Source: Oceanobacillus piezotolerans
Lineage (GTDB): Bacteria > Bacillota > Bacilli > Bacillales > Amphibacillaceae
NCBI RefSeq assembly: GCF_003665065.1
Contig: NZ_RCHR01000005.1
Coordinates: 186,001-250,000 of the forward strand
Direction of reading: 5' to 3'
Length of the DNA: 64,000 bases
Translations under genes and position numbers: made by a program
Notes under the pieces: model-generated
Told to the model about the DNA's origin: nothing
Seen by the model: the letters and a program-made list of their open reading frames with translations, nothing else
Database searches by the model: none
Shown: positions 1 through 10,764 of the stretch, in pieces
Numbering within the stretch: position 1 is the stretch's first letter
Layout of the letters: every line of letters begins with the position of its first letter

Positions 1-436
1 ATTCCATGATTTTTTGATTTGGCAATGCAAGCAATCCGACCGAAATTGACTTTTGCTTTAGAATAATATCCCCGTTCTCTAGTACAATAGGCTCCAGATG
101 AATCGATAATGGGACGGTTGAAGAGAAGACGGGCAGTTCTCCCATTAAATGAACATCATCCTCTAAGGAAACACGATATTTATGTTTTGAGCTATCTAAT
201 ACCTGCTCAATATAGGCGTTGATCAAATCATTCAAATTTTGCTTTGTTGTACGAACGATGAATGAAGAACTTTCGCCTTCTACGGGAGCGTGTTCAACAA
301 TTGGTTTATTTTCCTGTACTGGCCAAAATATGAGACTTATAAGAATTAGAATGATTAGGATGTTTAATCCTAGTAAGCTATAAAAAAATACTTTCCATTT
401 GCTTTTATCTTTTCTCATGTCTTTTCTAGTAGACAT
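1..436 (-). CDS. ypmS: YpmS family protein (DUF2140), 3' end outside window
   Basis: The minus-strand frame starts at an ATG at 436 and stays open to the window edge, giving about 145 residues. The N-terminus is basic (MSTRKDMRKDKSKWK), followed by one hydrophobic segment at about residues 15-37, then an extracytoplasmic part with the VYxLNxxINxYI-like region typical of YpmS. It should therefore be a single-pass membrane protein facing out. The start lies 4 bases after the stop of ypmR, so the two genes are co-transcribed, as in B. subtilis, where ypmR and ypmS are also neighbours. The molecular function of the family is unknown. The C-terminal part is missing because of the window boundary, not because of a mutation. 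Confidence 0.82.
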   Translation of the reverse strand, partial: MSTRKDMRKDKSKWKVFFYSLLGLNILIILILISLIFWPVQENKPIVEHAPVEGESSSFIVRTTKQNLNDLINAYIEQVLDSSKHKYRVSLEDDVHLMGELPVFSSTVPLSIHLEPIVLENGDIILKQKSISVGLLALPNQKIME

Positions 437-440
437 GTGA

Positions 441-1343
441 TCAACTCTCTTCATTTGTAATATACTCTAAAACCCTCCCGGCAATAAGATGATACCCATT
501 GTAATTAGGATGGAAATTATCCTCAGCTAACAGGTTTACCTCCGATTCATGGAACAGATCGTCAGTAGGAATGTACGTAATGTTTTCATGTTGGTCCGCA
601 AGCGTATTTGTAGTATCATTCCAAGCATCCGCAATCATTTGCAGCTCTTCAATATCCTGGAAATATCTTTCAAAAGGGTTATAGAAACCAATTAAGTAGA
701 TTTGCGAATCTGGGTTTAACTCGTGCAGGCGGTTAATAATCTCTTCTAAATTTCTCTCGAAAACTTGGCGCTCTTCAACAAATTGCTTGATAGTTAAATT
801 GGTTATATTTTCTTTAACAACTTGCATGATATCATTTGCCCCTATGGTAACGAGAATCATATCGGCTTTTGCTAAAGCAGAAACCATTTCTTCATCATTA
901 TTCAATCGAGATAATAATTGGTCAGATCTCGAACCTCGTTTTCCAAAATTGCTAAATTCCGCAATGTCTCTATCCCAATTAATGGTTCGTTCAATAATAC
1001 CAACATAGCCACCGCGCTCTGTTTCATCTCCTACTCCTTGGGTTAAGGAATCTCCAATGGCAACTACTTGAGTTTCCTTTCGAAAGAATTGAAGGGTGTT
1101 CTGTATGGCTTCCGTAATTCGATCAGGGAGCTGGACTTGTTCATTTTCTGCTGGTTCACCTTCTGGTATTGGTTGGGGTTCATTCATTTGTATCTCCGTT
1201 TCATCCAACCCGTTTTCTTCTCTTTGTGATTCTTGGAGAGTAGGGTTGATTAATGTCGGTCTTGAAGATTCTTTTGGAATGAAAATAAATGCTGTTACTA
1301 ATCCAATAATCATAGCAGCAAGTAAGAAGTACCTTTTTTTCAT
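441..1343 (-). CDS. ypmR: SGNH/GDSL-family lipase/esterase YpmR
   Basis: This 300-residue protein has an N-terminal membrane anchor or signal segment (about residues 4-23) and an acidic low-complexity linker (30-75). The SGNH hydrolase domain follows. It shows block I with the catalytic Ser (GDSLTQGVGD, about 97), the GAND block III (about 168) and the block V Asp/His pair (DNFHPNYNGYH, about 276). The family hydrolyses ester bonds of lipids or acylated cell-surface molecules; the substrate here is unknown. It is probably exported and anchored outside the membrane. It leads the ypmR-ypmS pair, as in B. subtilis. I see no strong ribosome binding site, but the start is supported by the signal segment. 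Confidence 0.88.
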   Translation of the reverse strand: MKKRYFLLAAMIIGLVTAFIFIPKESSRPTLINPTLQESQREENGLDETEIQMNEPQPIPEGEPAENEQVQLPDRITEAIQNTLQFFRKETQVVAIGDSLTQGVGDETERGGYVGIIERTINWDRDIAEFSNFGKRGSRSDQLLSRLNNDEEMVSALAKADMILVTIGANDIMQVVKENITNLTIKQFVEERQVFERNLEEIINRLHELNPDSQIYLIGFYNPFERYFQDIEELQMIADAWNDTTNTLADQHENITYIPTDDLFHESEVNLLAEDNFHPNYNGYHLIAGRVLEYITNEES

Positions 1344-1711
1344 CTTCTATTCACACCCATGCTATTTAGCGATGTTTTACTATATAATATGGCCATTCAT
1401 TTTATTTGTCCATGTAGAGCTATACTTCATATTTTACACAAAAAGGGAAAAGTTAAACTTTATCCTTTGTGAAAATGGAACGAAGGATGGTATTTAATAG
1501 AGGAATCATTTGTTACTGACACACAAATGTTAATCTGCACACTGAGAAGGATTAGACTAGAAAATCTTTGCTTCATGAATTTTTCCGAGTTATCGAATAG
1601 ATTGATGACGAAAAGCCAGAGACCGTGCCGATCTTTAAGAAACTAGTATTGCCAAGGATTCTAATTAACCTTATAATTTCAGATAGACTGAAGAAAAGGA
1701 TGGTGCAGCTA
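1344..1711. other. Divergent intergenic region ypmR / ABC transporter
   Basis: This 368-base AT-rich region separates ypmR (minus) from the ABC transporter (plus) and must carry both promoters. An in-frame GTG at 1625 would extend the ABC protein by 29 residues. It has no Shine-Dalgarno sequence, and the extra residues do not resemble the start of homologues, so I treat it as non-coding. I see no other convincing structure here. Confidence 0.4.
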
Positions 1712-3427
1712 TTGATACGTCGTTTTTTCTCTTATTATAAACCGCATAAACGTTTATTTATTGTCGATTTTACTGCTGCAATAATCGTAGCGATTTTGGA
1801 ACTTGCATTTCCGCTTGCTGTCCAATGGTTTATCGATGATCTGCTGCGGGGGGATGATTGGAATATCATTGTAACAGTTGGTGTACTACTATTATTGGTT
1901 TATATTCTAAGTACATTTTTGCAATATGTCGTAACCTATCTAGGGCATAAACTTGGTGTCAATATTGAAACGGATATGAGGCAAGACTTGTTTAATCATG
2001 TTCAGAAGCAATCTTTTCGATTTTTTGATAATACCAAGACAGGACATATTATGAGTCGAATTACTACCGATCTCTTTGATTTAGGAGAATTGGCGCATCA
2101 TGGACCAGAGGACTTATTTATTTCCATGATGACTTTTGTTGGTGCCTTTATCATTATGTTTACTATCAATCCTGTGCTGGCAATGGTTATATTAGTCGCT
2201 GTACCTATTCTGATTATGCTGATTACATTTGGTAATATACGAATGAATAAAGCGTGGAAGAGAATGTATGAAGATATTGCAGGAGTGAATGCACGTGTGG
2301 AAGATGCTGTATCTGGAGTACGGGTCGTTCAATCGTTTACAAATGAAACATTTGAAATGGATCGGTTCTCAACGGATAATAAGAGCTTCCGGAAAGCGAA
2401 AATCGGTGCATATAAAGTGATGGCAATCGTCCACTCCAATATCTACTTGCTCATGCGGTTAATGACATTAGTCGTACTAGTTGCTGGTGCATGGCTTACA
2501 TTTAACAACATGCTGACATATGGCGAGCTTGTCAGTTTTATCTTATTTGTCAATGTGTTAACAACACCGATTAATAAAATAACTGCCTTGCTTGAAATGT
2601 ACCCGAAAGGAATGGCTGGTTTTAAACGATTTACAGAATTGATGGATGTTTCTCCTGATGTGAGGAATAGAAAGGATGCTGTCGAAGTTAATCATTTAAT
2701 GGGGGATATCTCCTTTAAAGATGTTACATTTGGCTATGAACATGGTAATACCCCTGTATTAAAATCGATTAATTTTGACATACATGCAGGAGAAACGGTA
2801 GCATTTGTCGGTCCATCTGGTGCAGGGAAAACGACAATTTCCTCCCTGATTCCACGATTCTATGATGTTAATGACGGCAGTATCAAGATAGATGGAATTG
2901 ACATTCGCGATATGACAAAAGAATCACTTAGGAAGCAAATTGGTGTGGTGCAGCAGGACGTATTCCTGTTTACAGGAACGCTTCGTGAGAATATCGCCTA
3001 TGGTAAACTTGATGCTACGGATGAGGAAATTGAATTAGCAGCAAAACGTGCACATATGGAAGAGTTTATTAATGAATTGCCGAACGGCTATGATACACAG
3101 GTTGGTGAACGTGGGTTAAAACTATCTGGAGGACAGAAGCAGCGGATTGCGATTGCACGTATGTTCTTAAAGAATCCCCCAATCCTGATTTTAGATGAAG
3201 CAACATCTGCCTTGGATACAGAAACAGAAATGATTATTCAAAGAGCATTGAATGAACTCGCGAAGGATCGGACAACCCTTGTGATTGCACATCGATTGGC
3301 TACTATTAAAAATGCAGACCGAATTATGGTGGTAACCAAGAAGGGGATTGAAGAAGAGGGGAGCCATGAAGAATTACTGAAACAAGGTGGAATCTTTGCC
3401 CACTTGCATAATGTGCAAATGAGCTAA
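1712..3427 (+). CDS. ABC transporter, fused permease and ATPase (multidrug/lipid exporter type)
   Basis: The protein has about 571 residues from the chosen TTG start. Six membrane segments (about residues 15-300) form an exporter-type permease domain. The ATPase domain follows, with Walker A GPSGAGKTT (about 373), the signature LSGGQKQRIAIARM (about 476), Walker B ILILDEATSALD (about 498) and the H-loop His (VIAHRLATI). This is the half-transporter layout of the YfiB/YfiC/YknU/MsbA group, which works as a homo- or heterodimer. No second half-transporter is adjacent, so a homodimer is likely. I prefer the TTG at 1712 because a good Shine-Dalgarno (AAAGGATGGTG) lies just upstream and the product starts MIRRFFSYYKPH, typical of the group. 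ATG 1700 or GTG 1625 are alternatives. The substrate is unknown. Confidence 0.88.
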   Translation: MIRRFFSYYKPHKRLFIVDFTAAIIVAILELAFPLAVQWFIDDLLRGDDWNIIVTVGVLLLLVYILSTFLQYVVTYLGHKLGVNIETDMRQDLFNHVQKQSFRFFDNTKTGHIMSRITTDLFDLGELAHHGPEDLFISMMTFVGAFIIMFTINPVLAMVILVAVPILIMLITFGNIRMNKAWKRMYEDIAGVNARVEDAVSGVRVVQSFTNETFEMDRFSTDNKSFRKAKIGAYKVMAIVHSNIYLLMRLMTLVVLVAGAWLTFNNMLTYGELVSFILFVNVLTTPINKITALLEMYPKGMAGFKRFTELMDVSPDVRNRKDAVEVNHLMGDISFKDVTFGYEHGNTPVLKSINFDIHAGETVAFVGPSGAGKTTISSLIPRFYDVNDGSIKIDGIDIRDMTKESLRKQIGVVQQDVFLFTGTLRENIAYGKLDATDEEIELAAKRAHMEEFINELPNGYDTQVGERGLKLSGGQKQRIAIARMFLKNPPILILDEATSALDTETEMIIQRALNELAKDRTTLVIAHRLATIKNADRIMVVTKKGIEEEGSHEELLKQGGIFAHLHNVQMS

Positions 3428-3477
3428 TGAATTGCTTGCATTGAGTTAAACATTCATTTATCTTATGAAAACCGAAA

Positions 3478-3512
3478 GAAACACCGGGCAAATTCTGCCT
3501 CGGTGTTTTTTC
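3478..3512 (+). terminator. Rho-independent terminator after the ABC transporter
   Basis: The arms AACACCGgGCA and TGCcTCGGTGTT flank a short AATTC loop and are followed by a run of T. It lies about 50 bases after the ABC transporter stop codon. Confidence 0.85.
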
Positions 3513-3576
3513 ATTGACTAATTTTTTACTTTTTCCTATTTCAAACAATCTGACTTCTAAAAAGGTACAATTTTAA

Positions 3577-5488
<1,912 letters not shown>

Positions 5489-5552
5489 TAAAAATTATCT
5501 GAATTTAAAGCTAGTATAGAGTTTTCATTTAAGTTTGTCAAGCCTTAATTTT

Positions 5553-6452
5553 TCACACATGACGCTGACGCATTGGACGTTTATAGGTAGCTCCCATATA
5601 AATAATTAATGCCGACCAAATAAATAGGAAAGCGATAAAATGGGATAACGTAAAGGCTTCATTGTATAAAAACACACCACTGATCAGCATAAGGGTAGGG
5701 GCAATATATTGTAAGAATCCTACCATGGATAGTGGAATATTTTTGGTCCCACTTCCAAATAGCAATAGTGGTACGGCAGTAGCAACTCCTGCACCGATCA
5801 GTAATAGATTTGTAGTGGAAAACCCATTACTTATCTGGAAAGAGTGCTCTGGCAAGAAAGCCAGGAAAATCAATGCAAATGGTGTGACAAGCAATGTCTC
5901 AATAGTTAATCCAAACATGGAACTCAGCTGAACTGTTTTTTTCAGTAAACCATAGAAAGCAAACGTAATAGCGAGGATGAGGGACACCCAAGGGATTACA
6001 CCAAAGCTGATCGTTAAATAAAGAACACCAATACCTGCAAGAATAAAGGAAATATTTTGTCTCCAAGTAGATTTCTCTTTCAATACAATCATTCCTAGTA
6101 AAATACTAATTAGCGGATTGATATAATAACCAAGGCTTGCTTGTAAGACATGATTACTATTAACCGCCCAAATAAAGGTGAGCCAATTCAAACTAATAAG
6201 GACTGAAGCAAGGGTAATGCTGAAAAGTTTCTTCCTATCCTTCATTAACGTTTTTGACTCTTTTATAAAGACATTCCAGTTACCCGTTATAAAAACAATA
6301 AAAATCATGAAGATAAATGACCAAACGATACGATGGGCGAGAATTTCCCATGCGGGAACTCCGTCCATCCATTTCCAATAGATTGGGAGAATACCCCAGA
6401 TAATATAAGAAAGGGCAGAGTAGAGAATCCCCAGTCTTACTTGCTTTTCCAT
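5553..6452 (-). CDS. rarD: EamA-family transporter RarD
   Basis: This 299-residue integral membrane protein has about ten hydrophobic segments arranged as two EamA repeats. The N-terminal sequence (GILYSALSYIIWGILPIYWKWM and ILAHRIVWSFIFM) is characteristic of RarD. RarD proteins are drug/metabolite-superfamily permeases with no firmly known substrate. The start is ATG 6452 with GAAGGTG upstream. It lies between metY and the methionine gamma-lyase and points away from the latter. A link to sulfur amino acid transport is possible but is only suggested by position. Confidence 0.87.
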   Translation of the reverse strand: MEKQVRLGILYSALSYIIWGILPIYWKWMDGVPAWEILAHRIVWSFIFMIFIVFITGNWNVFIKESKTLMKDRKKLFSITLASVLISLNWLTFIWAVNSNHVLQASLGYYINPLISILLGMIVLKEKSTWRQNISFILAGIGVLYLTISFGVIPWVSLILAITFAFYGLLKKTVQLSSMFGLTIETLLVTPFALIFLAFLPEHSFQISNGFSTTNLLLIGAGVATAVPLLLFGSGTKNIPLSMVGFLQYIAPTLMLISGVFLYNEAFTLSHFIAFLFIWSALIIYMGATYKRPMRQRHV

Positions 6453-6522
6453 AATACACCTTCTTTAATTTAGATTAAATATAGTGTAGGACCAAAGCAA
6501 TGATAAATCAATAAGATAATAT

Positions 6523-6536
6523 AGAAAGCGTTTACA
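6523..6536 (+). promoter_or_regulatory. Candidate CcpA cre site upstream of methionine gamma-lyase
   Basis: The 14-mer AGAAAGCGTTTACA fits the Bacillus cre consensus TGWAARCGYTWNCW at 13 of 14 positions (first base A instead of T). It lies about 65 bases before the start codon, so carbon catabolite control of the lyase gene is plausible. This is a motif match only. Confidence 0.45.
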
Positions 6537-6599
6537 TTTAAATCGATTTGAACATATACATAGTAATAGTAATTCATTATTGCATGGGAGGTTAGTGAA

Positions 6600-7778
6600 A
6601 TGCAAAAACCGAGTAGATTTGAAACAAAAGTGATTCACGAAGGTTATAATGCACGGGATATGCTTGGAAGTCTGACACCCCCTCTATTCCAAACCTCAAC
6701 TTATGTATTTGATTCTGCAGAACAAGGAGAGAAACGTTTTAAAGGAGAGGAAGAAGGATATATATATTCCAGACTAGGAAATCCGACGGTAGAAATTCTA
6801 GAAGAGAAAATCGCTGCACTTGAAAAAGGGGAAAGAGGACTAGCCTTTGCCTCTGGAATGGCAGCTGTTTCTGCAATTCTGCTTTTTCTAACGAAGACCC
6901 AAGACCATATTATCTGCTCCGCAGGATTATATGGATGTACATTTGGGCTTCTTTCCATGATGAAAGAAAAGTACGGTATATCTGTCGATTTTTCAAACAT
7001 GCGTACGGAGGAGGAAGTTCGTTCTCTTATCAAACCAGAAACATCTGTGATTTATATTGAGACGCCGATTAATCCAACCATGCAGTTAATTGACTTAGAA
7101 AAGGTAGTCAAGGTGGCTAAAGAGGCTGCGATTCCTGTCGTCGTTGATAATACTTTCTCAACACCTTATCTACAAAGGCCGCTTGAAATTGGCTGTGATG
7201 TGGTCATTCACAGTGCAACGAAATATATTGGAGGACATGGAGATGTTATTGCCGGCTTACTAGTTGGTAATAAAAAACTCATAGAAGAAGTTGCTATGAC
7301 GACAAGGAAGGATATAGGCGGTATTATTTCTCCTTTTGATGCATGGCTTCTGCTGCGTGGCTTAAAATCCCTGCATGTAAGAATGGACCGCCATTGTGAT
7401 AATGCAGAGAAACTTGTAGAAAAGTTAAAGAACCATCCAAAGATCAAGCATGTTTATTATCCTCATGAAGAGCAAAACCCCAATTTTGAAATTGGCAAAA
7501 AACAAATGGCGCGTGGTGGAGGTATGATTTCTTTTGAAATGATAGGAACGAAATCCGATGTGCAACAATTTCTGAATAGGCTCTCCCTCATTAAAATCGC
7601 TGTAAGTCTTGGTGATGCTGAAACATTAATTGAACATCCAGCAACAATGACACATGCCGTGGTCCCAGAAAAGGAAAGGCAATCAATGGGCATAACAGAC
7701 CAGCTGGTCCGTCTCTCTGTTGGTTTAGAAGCCTGGGAAGATATCTGGGAAGATTTAAAGCAGGCATTAGAAAAATAA
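6600..7778 (+). CDS. Methionine gamma-lyase (Cys/Met PLP enzyme)
   Basis: This 392-residue PLP enzyme of fold type I belongs to the gamma-lyase group, which cleaves methionine to methanethiol, ammonia and 2-oxobutyrate. Markers are YSRLGNPT (about 56), SGMAAVS (about 85), LYGCTF with Cys113, and SATKYIGGHGD with PLP Lys208. The Cys in LYGCTF is typical of methionine gamma-lyases and absent from most cystathionine lyases, which is why I prefer this name. Cystathionine gamma-lyase or a synthase remains possible. The start is ATG 6600 after GGGAGGTTAGTGAA. It stands as a single gene with a candidate cre site. Together with metY, a methanethiol producer and a possible methanethiol user are close neighbours. 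Confidence 0.8.
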   Translation: MQKPSRFETKVIHEGYNARDMLGSLTPPLFQTSTYVFDSAEQGEKRFKGEEEGYIYSRLGNPTVEILEEKIAALEKGERGLAFASGMAAVSAILLFLTKTQDHIICSAGLYGCTFGLLSMMKEKYGISVDFSNMRTEEEVRSLIKPETSVIYIETPINPTMQLIDLEKVVKVAKEAAIPVVVDNTFSTPYLQRPLEIGCDVVIHSATKYIGGHGDVIAGLLVGNKKLIEEVAMTTRKDIGGIISPFDAWLLLRGLKSLHVRMDRHCDNAEKLVEKLKNHPKIKHVYYPHEEQNPNFEIGKKQMARGGGMISFEMIGTKSDVQQFLNRLSLIKIAVSLGDAETLIEHPATMTHAVVPEKERQSMGITDQLVRLSVGLEAWEDIWEDLKQALEK

Positions 7779-7841
7779 ATTCCATTATTGTAATGGTTTG
7801 TAAGGATTGTGAAAGACTAGAAAGAAATCTCCTGTATGGAG

Positions 7842-7910
7842 CCAGAAGTCAAATGAAAAAGCTATATATGAAATAAAGTAAATTAAATATATGGTGAATC
7901 TGACTTCTGG
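7842..7910. repeat. Long-loop inverted repeat (10-bp arms)
   Basis: CCAGAAGTCA at 7842-7851 is repeated inverted as TGACTTCTGG at 7901-7910, with a 49-base AT-rich loop. It lies in the 275-base gap between the methionine gamma-lyase gene and cls. There is no T-run, so it is not an ordinary terminator. The rest of the gap shows nothing clear. Confidence 0.4.
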
Positions 7911-8053
7911 TTATGGATCCTTCTGCATACCTATGGAAGCCCAAAGAATAACTAAACCATCATTTCTGTGCTATATTAAACATGTATTACTTTTTTTACT
8001 TCACACAACAAAGTATCGCTGAGGCTAAGGGAAAGTTAGAAGGGAGTTAAGCG

Positions 8054-9496
8054 GTGGTAATACTAACTTATTTACTAGGATTTATTGTAATTACAAATAT
8101 CATTTTAGGTATTTCTATTGTATTTCTAGAAAGAAAAAGTCCTTCATCCACCTGGGCTTGGTTAATGGTCCTTCTCTTTATCCCAATTCTAGGATTTATA
8201 CTTTATTTAATCTTTGGAAGACCAATTAATCGAAGACGTATTTTCACTTGGGACAGAAAAAGCAGAATAGAGGTTAAAACAACTGTTCAAAAGCAAATAC
8301 TTGCTCTGGAAGAAGGGAGATTTGCATTTAGACATAAGGAGATGGAGGAATTCTCTGATTTAGTTTATTTGCATCTTCGCAACGATGAAGCGATATTAAC
8401 TCAAGATAACGCAGTAAAGATTTTTACAGATGGCGAGGAAAAATTCAGTTCCCTTATTCAAGATTTGGAAAAGGCAACGGACCATATACACATGCAATAT
8501 TATATTTTAAGGCATGATGAGCTAGGAGAACGAATTGCAAAGGTGCTAAGGAGAAAGGCAAGAGAAGGACTTGAAGTTCGAGTTCTGTATGATGATATGG
8601 GTTCACGCTTATTAAGAAGAAAGTTTATCCATCAATTAAGAGATGCTGGTGCAGAGATTGAAGCTTTCTCACCTGCGCGGCTTTCCAGAATTAACTTTGA
8701 AATTAATTACCGAAATCATCGTAAATTAACCATTATTGATGGAGATATAGGATATATTGGTGGTTTCAATATTGGGGATGAATACCTAGGAAAGAGTAAG
8801 CGGTTTGGTTACTGGCGTGATACCCATCTGCGGATTGAAGGACATGCCGTACAAAGCATGCAAACGCGATTTTTATTAGACTGGAATCATGCATCAGAAA
8901 ATGAAGTGCAATATGATGATAGGTATTATGAAGTAGAATCCAAGGGTGAGGTTGGAATACAAATTGTAACCAGTGGTCCAGATTCTGAATGGGAACAAAT
9001 AAAGAATGGCTATATTAAGATGATTATGTCTGCAAAAAAATATATCTATATTCAAACACCTTATTTCATCCCGGACGAGAGCCTGCTAGATGCTCTCCGC
9101 ATTGCTGCCTTTTCGGGCATAGATGTAAAGTTAATGATCCCTAATAAACCGGATCATCCATTTGTTTACTGGGCGACCTTGTCCCATTGTGGGGATCTAT
9201 TGAAAGCAGGAGGAGAAGTCTACATTTACCAAAATGGCTTTTTGCATGCCAAAACAATTGTTGTGGATGGAGAGATTGCTTCTGTAGGTACAGCAAATAT
9301 TGATGTTCGAAGCTTTAGATTGAACTTTGAAGTAAATGCATTCCTTTATGATTTAAATATTGCAAATGAACTTGTAAAGGAATTTAACAACGATATTATG
9401 AAATCCACCCAAATGACTTATAAATTGTATGAGAAGCGGACAATTGGGGTTCGTTTTAAAGAATCAATTTCTCGTTTACTCTCACCTGTGTTATAG
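8054..9496 (+). CDS. cls: Cardiolipin synthase (phospholipase D family)
   Basis: This 480-residue protein has two N-terminal membrane segments (about residues 1-25 and 35-57). Two HKD catalytic motifs follow: NHRKLTIIDGD (about 222) and HAKTIVVDGE (about 400). The enzyme condenses two phosphatidylglycerol molecules to cardiolipin plus glycerol at the cytoplasmic membrane. Length and layout are those of bacterial ClsA-type synthases. The GTG start at 8054 is supported by AAGGGAGTTAAGC directly upstream. The thioesterase gene follows after 29 bases and probably shares the transcript. Confidence 0.93.
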   Translation: MVILTYLLGFIVITNIILGISIVFLERKSPSSTWAWLMVLLFIPILGFILYLIFGRPINRRRIFTWDRKSRIEVKTTVQKQILALEEGRFAFRHKEMEEFSDLVYLHLRNDEAILTQDNAVKIFTDGEEKFSSLIQDLEKATDHIHMQYYILRHDELGERIAKVLRRKAREGLEVRVLYDDMGSRLLRRKFIHQLRDAGAEIEAFSPARLSRINFEINYRNHRKLTIIDGDIGYIGGFNIGDEYLGKSKRFGYWRDTHLRIEGHAVQSMQTRFLLDWNHASENEVQYDDRYYEVESKGEVGIQIVTSGPDSEWEQIKNGYIKMIMSAKKYIYIQTPYFIPDESLLDALRIAAFSGIDVKLMIPNKPDHPFVYWATLSHCGDLLKAGGEVYIYQNGFLHAKTIVVDGEIASVGTANIDVRSFRLNFEVNAFLYDLNIANELVKEFNNDIMKSTQMTYKLYEKRTIGVRFKESISRLLSPVL

Positions 9497-9525
9497 AATA
9501 CAACCTAAGGAGGACCCTTATTATT

Positions 9526-10029
9526 ATGGAAAGAAAGCCTTGTTCAAATTCAAAAGTAGTAAAAACAACGCTTGTTTTCCCGCCAGATACAAATCATCAT
9601 GGTACCCTATTTGGAGGAAAGCTGTTAGCACATATAGATGACGTTGCCTCTATTGCAGCAATTAAACATGCAAGACAGCCGGTTGTCACAGCCTCAACAG
9701 ATTCAGTTGATTTCTTAGCACCAGTTACTGTAGGGCAATCGATTCATTTAGAGGCTTATGTAACATGGACACATCATACTTCTATGGAGGTATTTGTTAA
9801 AGTTATCACAGAAAATCTGATGACGGCAGAAAGAACCGTTTGTAACACGGCGTTTTTAACGTTTGTTGCGATTGATAAGAATGGCAGGCCTGCACCCGTA
9901 CCTGAGGTATATCCAGAAACGGAGCAGGAAAAAAGAATGAACGAAAGCGCACCGGCGCGTGCGGAACAACGGAAGAGAAGAAGAGAGAAGTCAAAGGAAT
10001 TTGCAAACAAGATTGGGTTACAAGAATGA
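9526..10029 (+). CDS. Acyl-CoA thioesterase, hotdog fold (YkhA-like)
   Basis: This 167-residue hotdog thioesterase resembles the YciA/YkhA group. It shows the conserved TLVFPPDTNHHGTLFGGKL region with the DxNHxGxLFGG active-site motif, followed by DDVASIAA and the FLAPV strand. The family hydrolyses acyl-CoA to free acid and CoA in the cytoplasm. The C-terminal 35 residues are highly charged (basic). The start ATG 9526 has AAGGAGG about 12 bases upstream. A strong bidirectional terminator follows at 10086. Confidence 0.88.
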   Translation: MERKPCSNSKVVKTTLVFPPDTNHHGTLFGGKLLAHIDDVASIAAIKHARQPVVTASTDSVDFLAPVTVGQSIHLEAYVTWTHHTSMEVFVKVITENLMTAERTVCNTAFLTFVAIDKNGRPAPVPEVYPETEQEKRMNESAPARAEQRKRRREKSKEFANKIGLQE

Positions 10030-10085
10030 CAGAAAAGGACTGTTATTAAGTTTAGACAGTTTCAGAAACAACTCCATGAAACTCC

Positions 10086-10123
10086 AGCAAAAAAGCCCGT
10101 CAAATAGGACGGGCTTTTTTGCT
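10086..10123. terminator. Bidirectional terminator between thioesterase and HxlR genes
   Basis: Sixteen-base arms AGCAAAAAAGCCCGTC and its complement surround a 6-base loop AAATAG, with A- and T-runs on both sides. It can end transcripts arriving from both directions. Confidence 0.92.
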
Positions 10124-10190
10124 GTATTAGTAGAAGATATATGGATTAATGTAATGTACTAGCGTCAACTTTTCATGAATGATACAGCGA

Positions 10191-10529
10191 TTATCCTTTT
10201 AGTTGTGCTTCTTCATTTACTTCTTCATGCGTAATATGATGATCAGCCCAGCTTTGGATTTCTTTGATAACCGGCTCTAATGCTCTACCTTTTTCGGATA
10301 GGGAGTATTCGATTCGAACGGGAAACTCAGAATAGATTTTACGATCGACAATCCCTTCCTTTTCTAACAGTTTTAATCGGTCAGAGAGTAATCGCCCGCT
10401 GATAGGTAAATCGGCTTCCATTTCCGAAAAGCGCTTTTCACCTTCTAACAGATCAAATAGAATAAGCCCAACCCAACGTGTGCTTAATAGACCCATTGCT
10501 TTTTCGAAACGAGGGCATAAAGTCTCCAT
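10191..10529 (-). CDS. HxlR-family transcriptional regulator
   Basis: This winged helix-turn-helix protein of about 112 residues has the HxlR pattern: LCPRFEKAMGLLSTRWVGLIL, the recognition region FSEMEADLPISGRLLSDRLKLLEKEGIVDR, and the wing YSLSEKGRAL. The N-terminal Cys in LCPRFE is in the place of the redox-sensing Cys of YodB/HypR-type members, so electrophile or thiol-stress sensing is possible but unproven. I chose ATG 10529 because GAGGTGATC lies at the proper distance; an in-frame GTG at 10538 lies inside that ribosome binding site. It is divergent from the aminopeptidase gene. Confidence 0.86.
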   Translation of the reverse strand: METLCPRFEKAMGLLSTRWVGLILFDLLEGEKRFSEMEADLPISGRLLSDRLKLLEKEGIVDRKIYSEFPVRIEYSLSEKGRALEPVIKEIQSWADHHITHEEVNEEAQLKG

Positions 10530-10598
10530 CCTGATCACCTCAATCTATATTGGTATTTACTATATTTATGGTTATCATGTTAATTACGAAAAGTAAGT

Positions 10599-10680
10599 GT
10601 TACTATTATATTATCAAAGTTTCAAGCTTGAGTAAATAGTATTACTAGTAATTTTAAATATTGCAAATATTACTAGGTCA
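10599..10680. promoter_or_regulatory. Candidate operator region between HxlR gene and aminopeptidase
   Basis: The divergent region holds TTACTATT near 10602, AAATAGTA near 10634, the 12-bp perfect palindrome ATTACTAGTAAT at 10641-10652 and another TATTACTAG at about 10666. Half-sites of the TACTATT/AATAGTA type are known from YodB (HxlR family) operators. Binding by the neighbouring HxlR protein is an inference. Confidence 0.4.
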
Positions 10681-10764
10681 TTGGATACATTATACTTTAA
10701 ATAATTGGTAATTCAAGTATTTTGTGGAATAATGAGGAAAGATAAAAAAATAGGAGGCAAGAGT

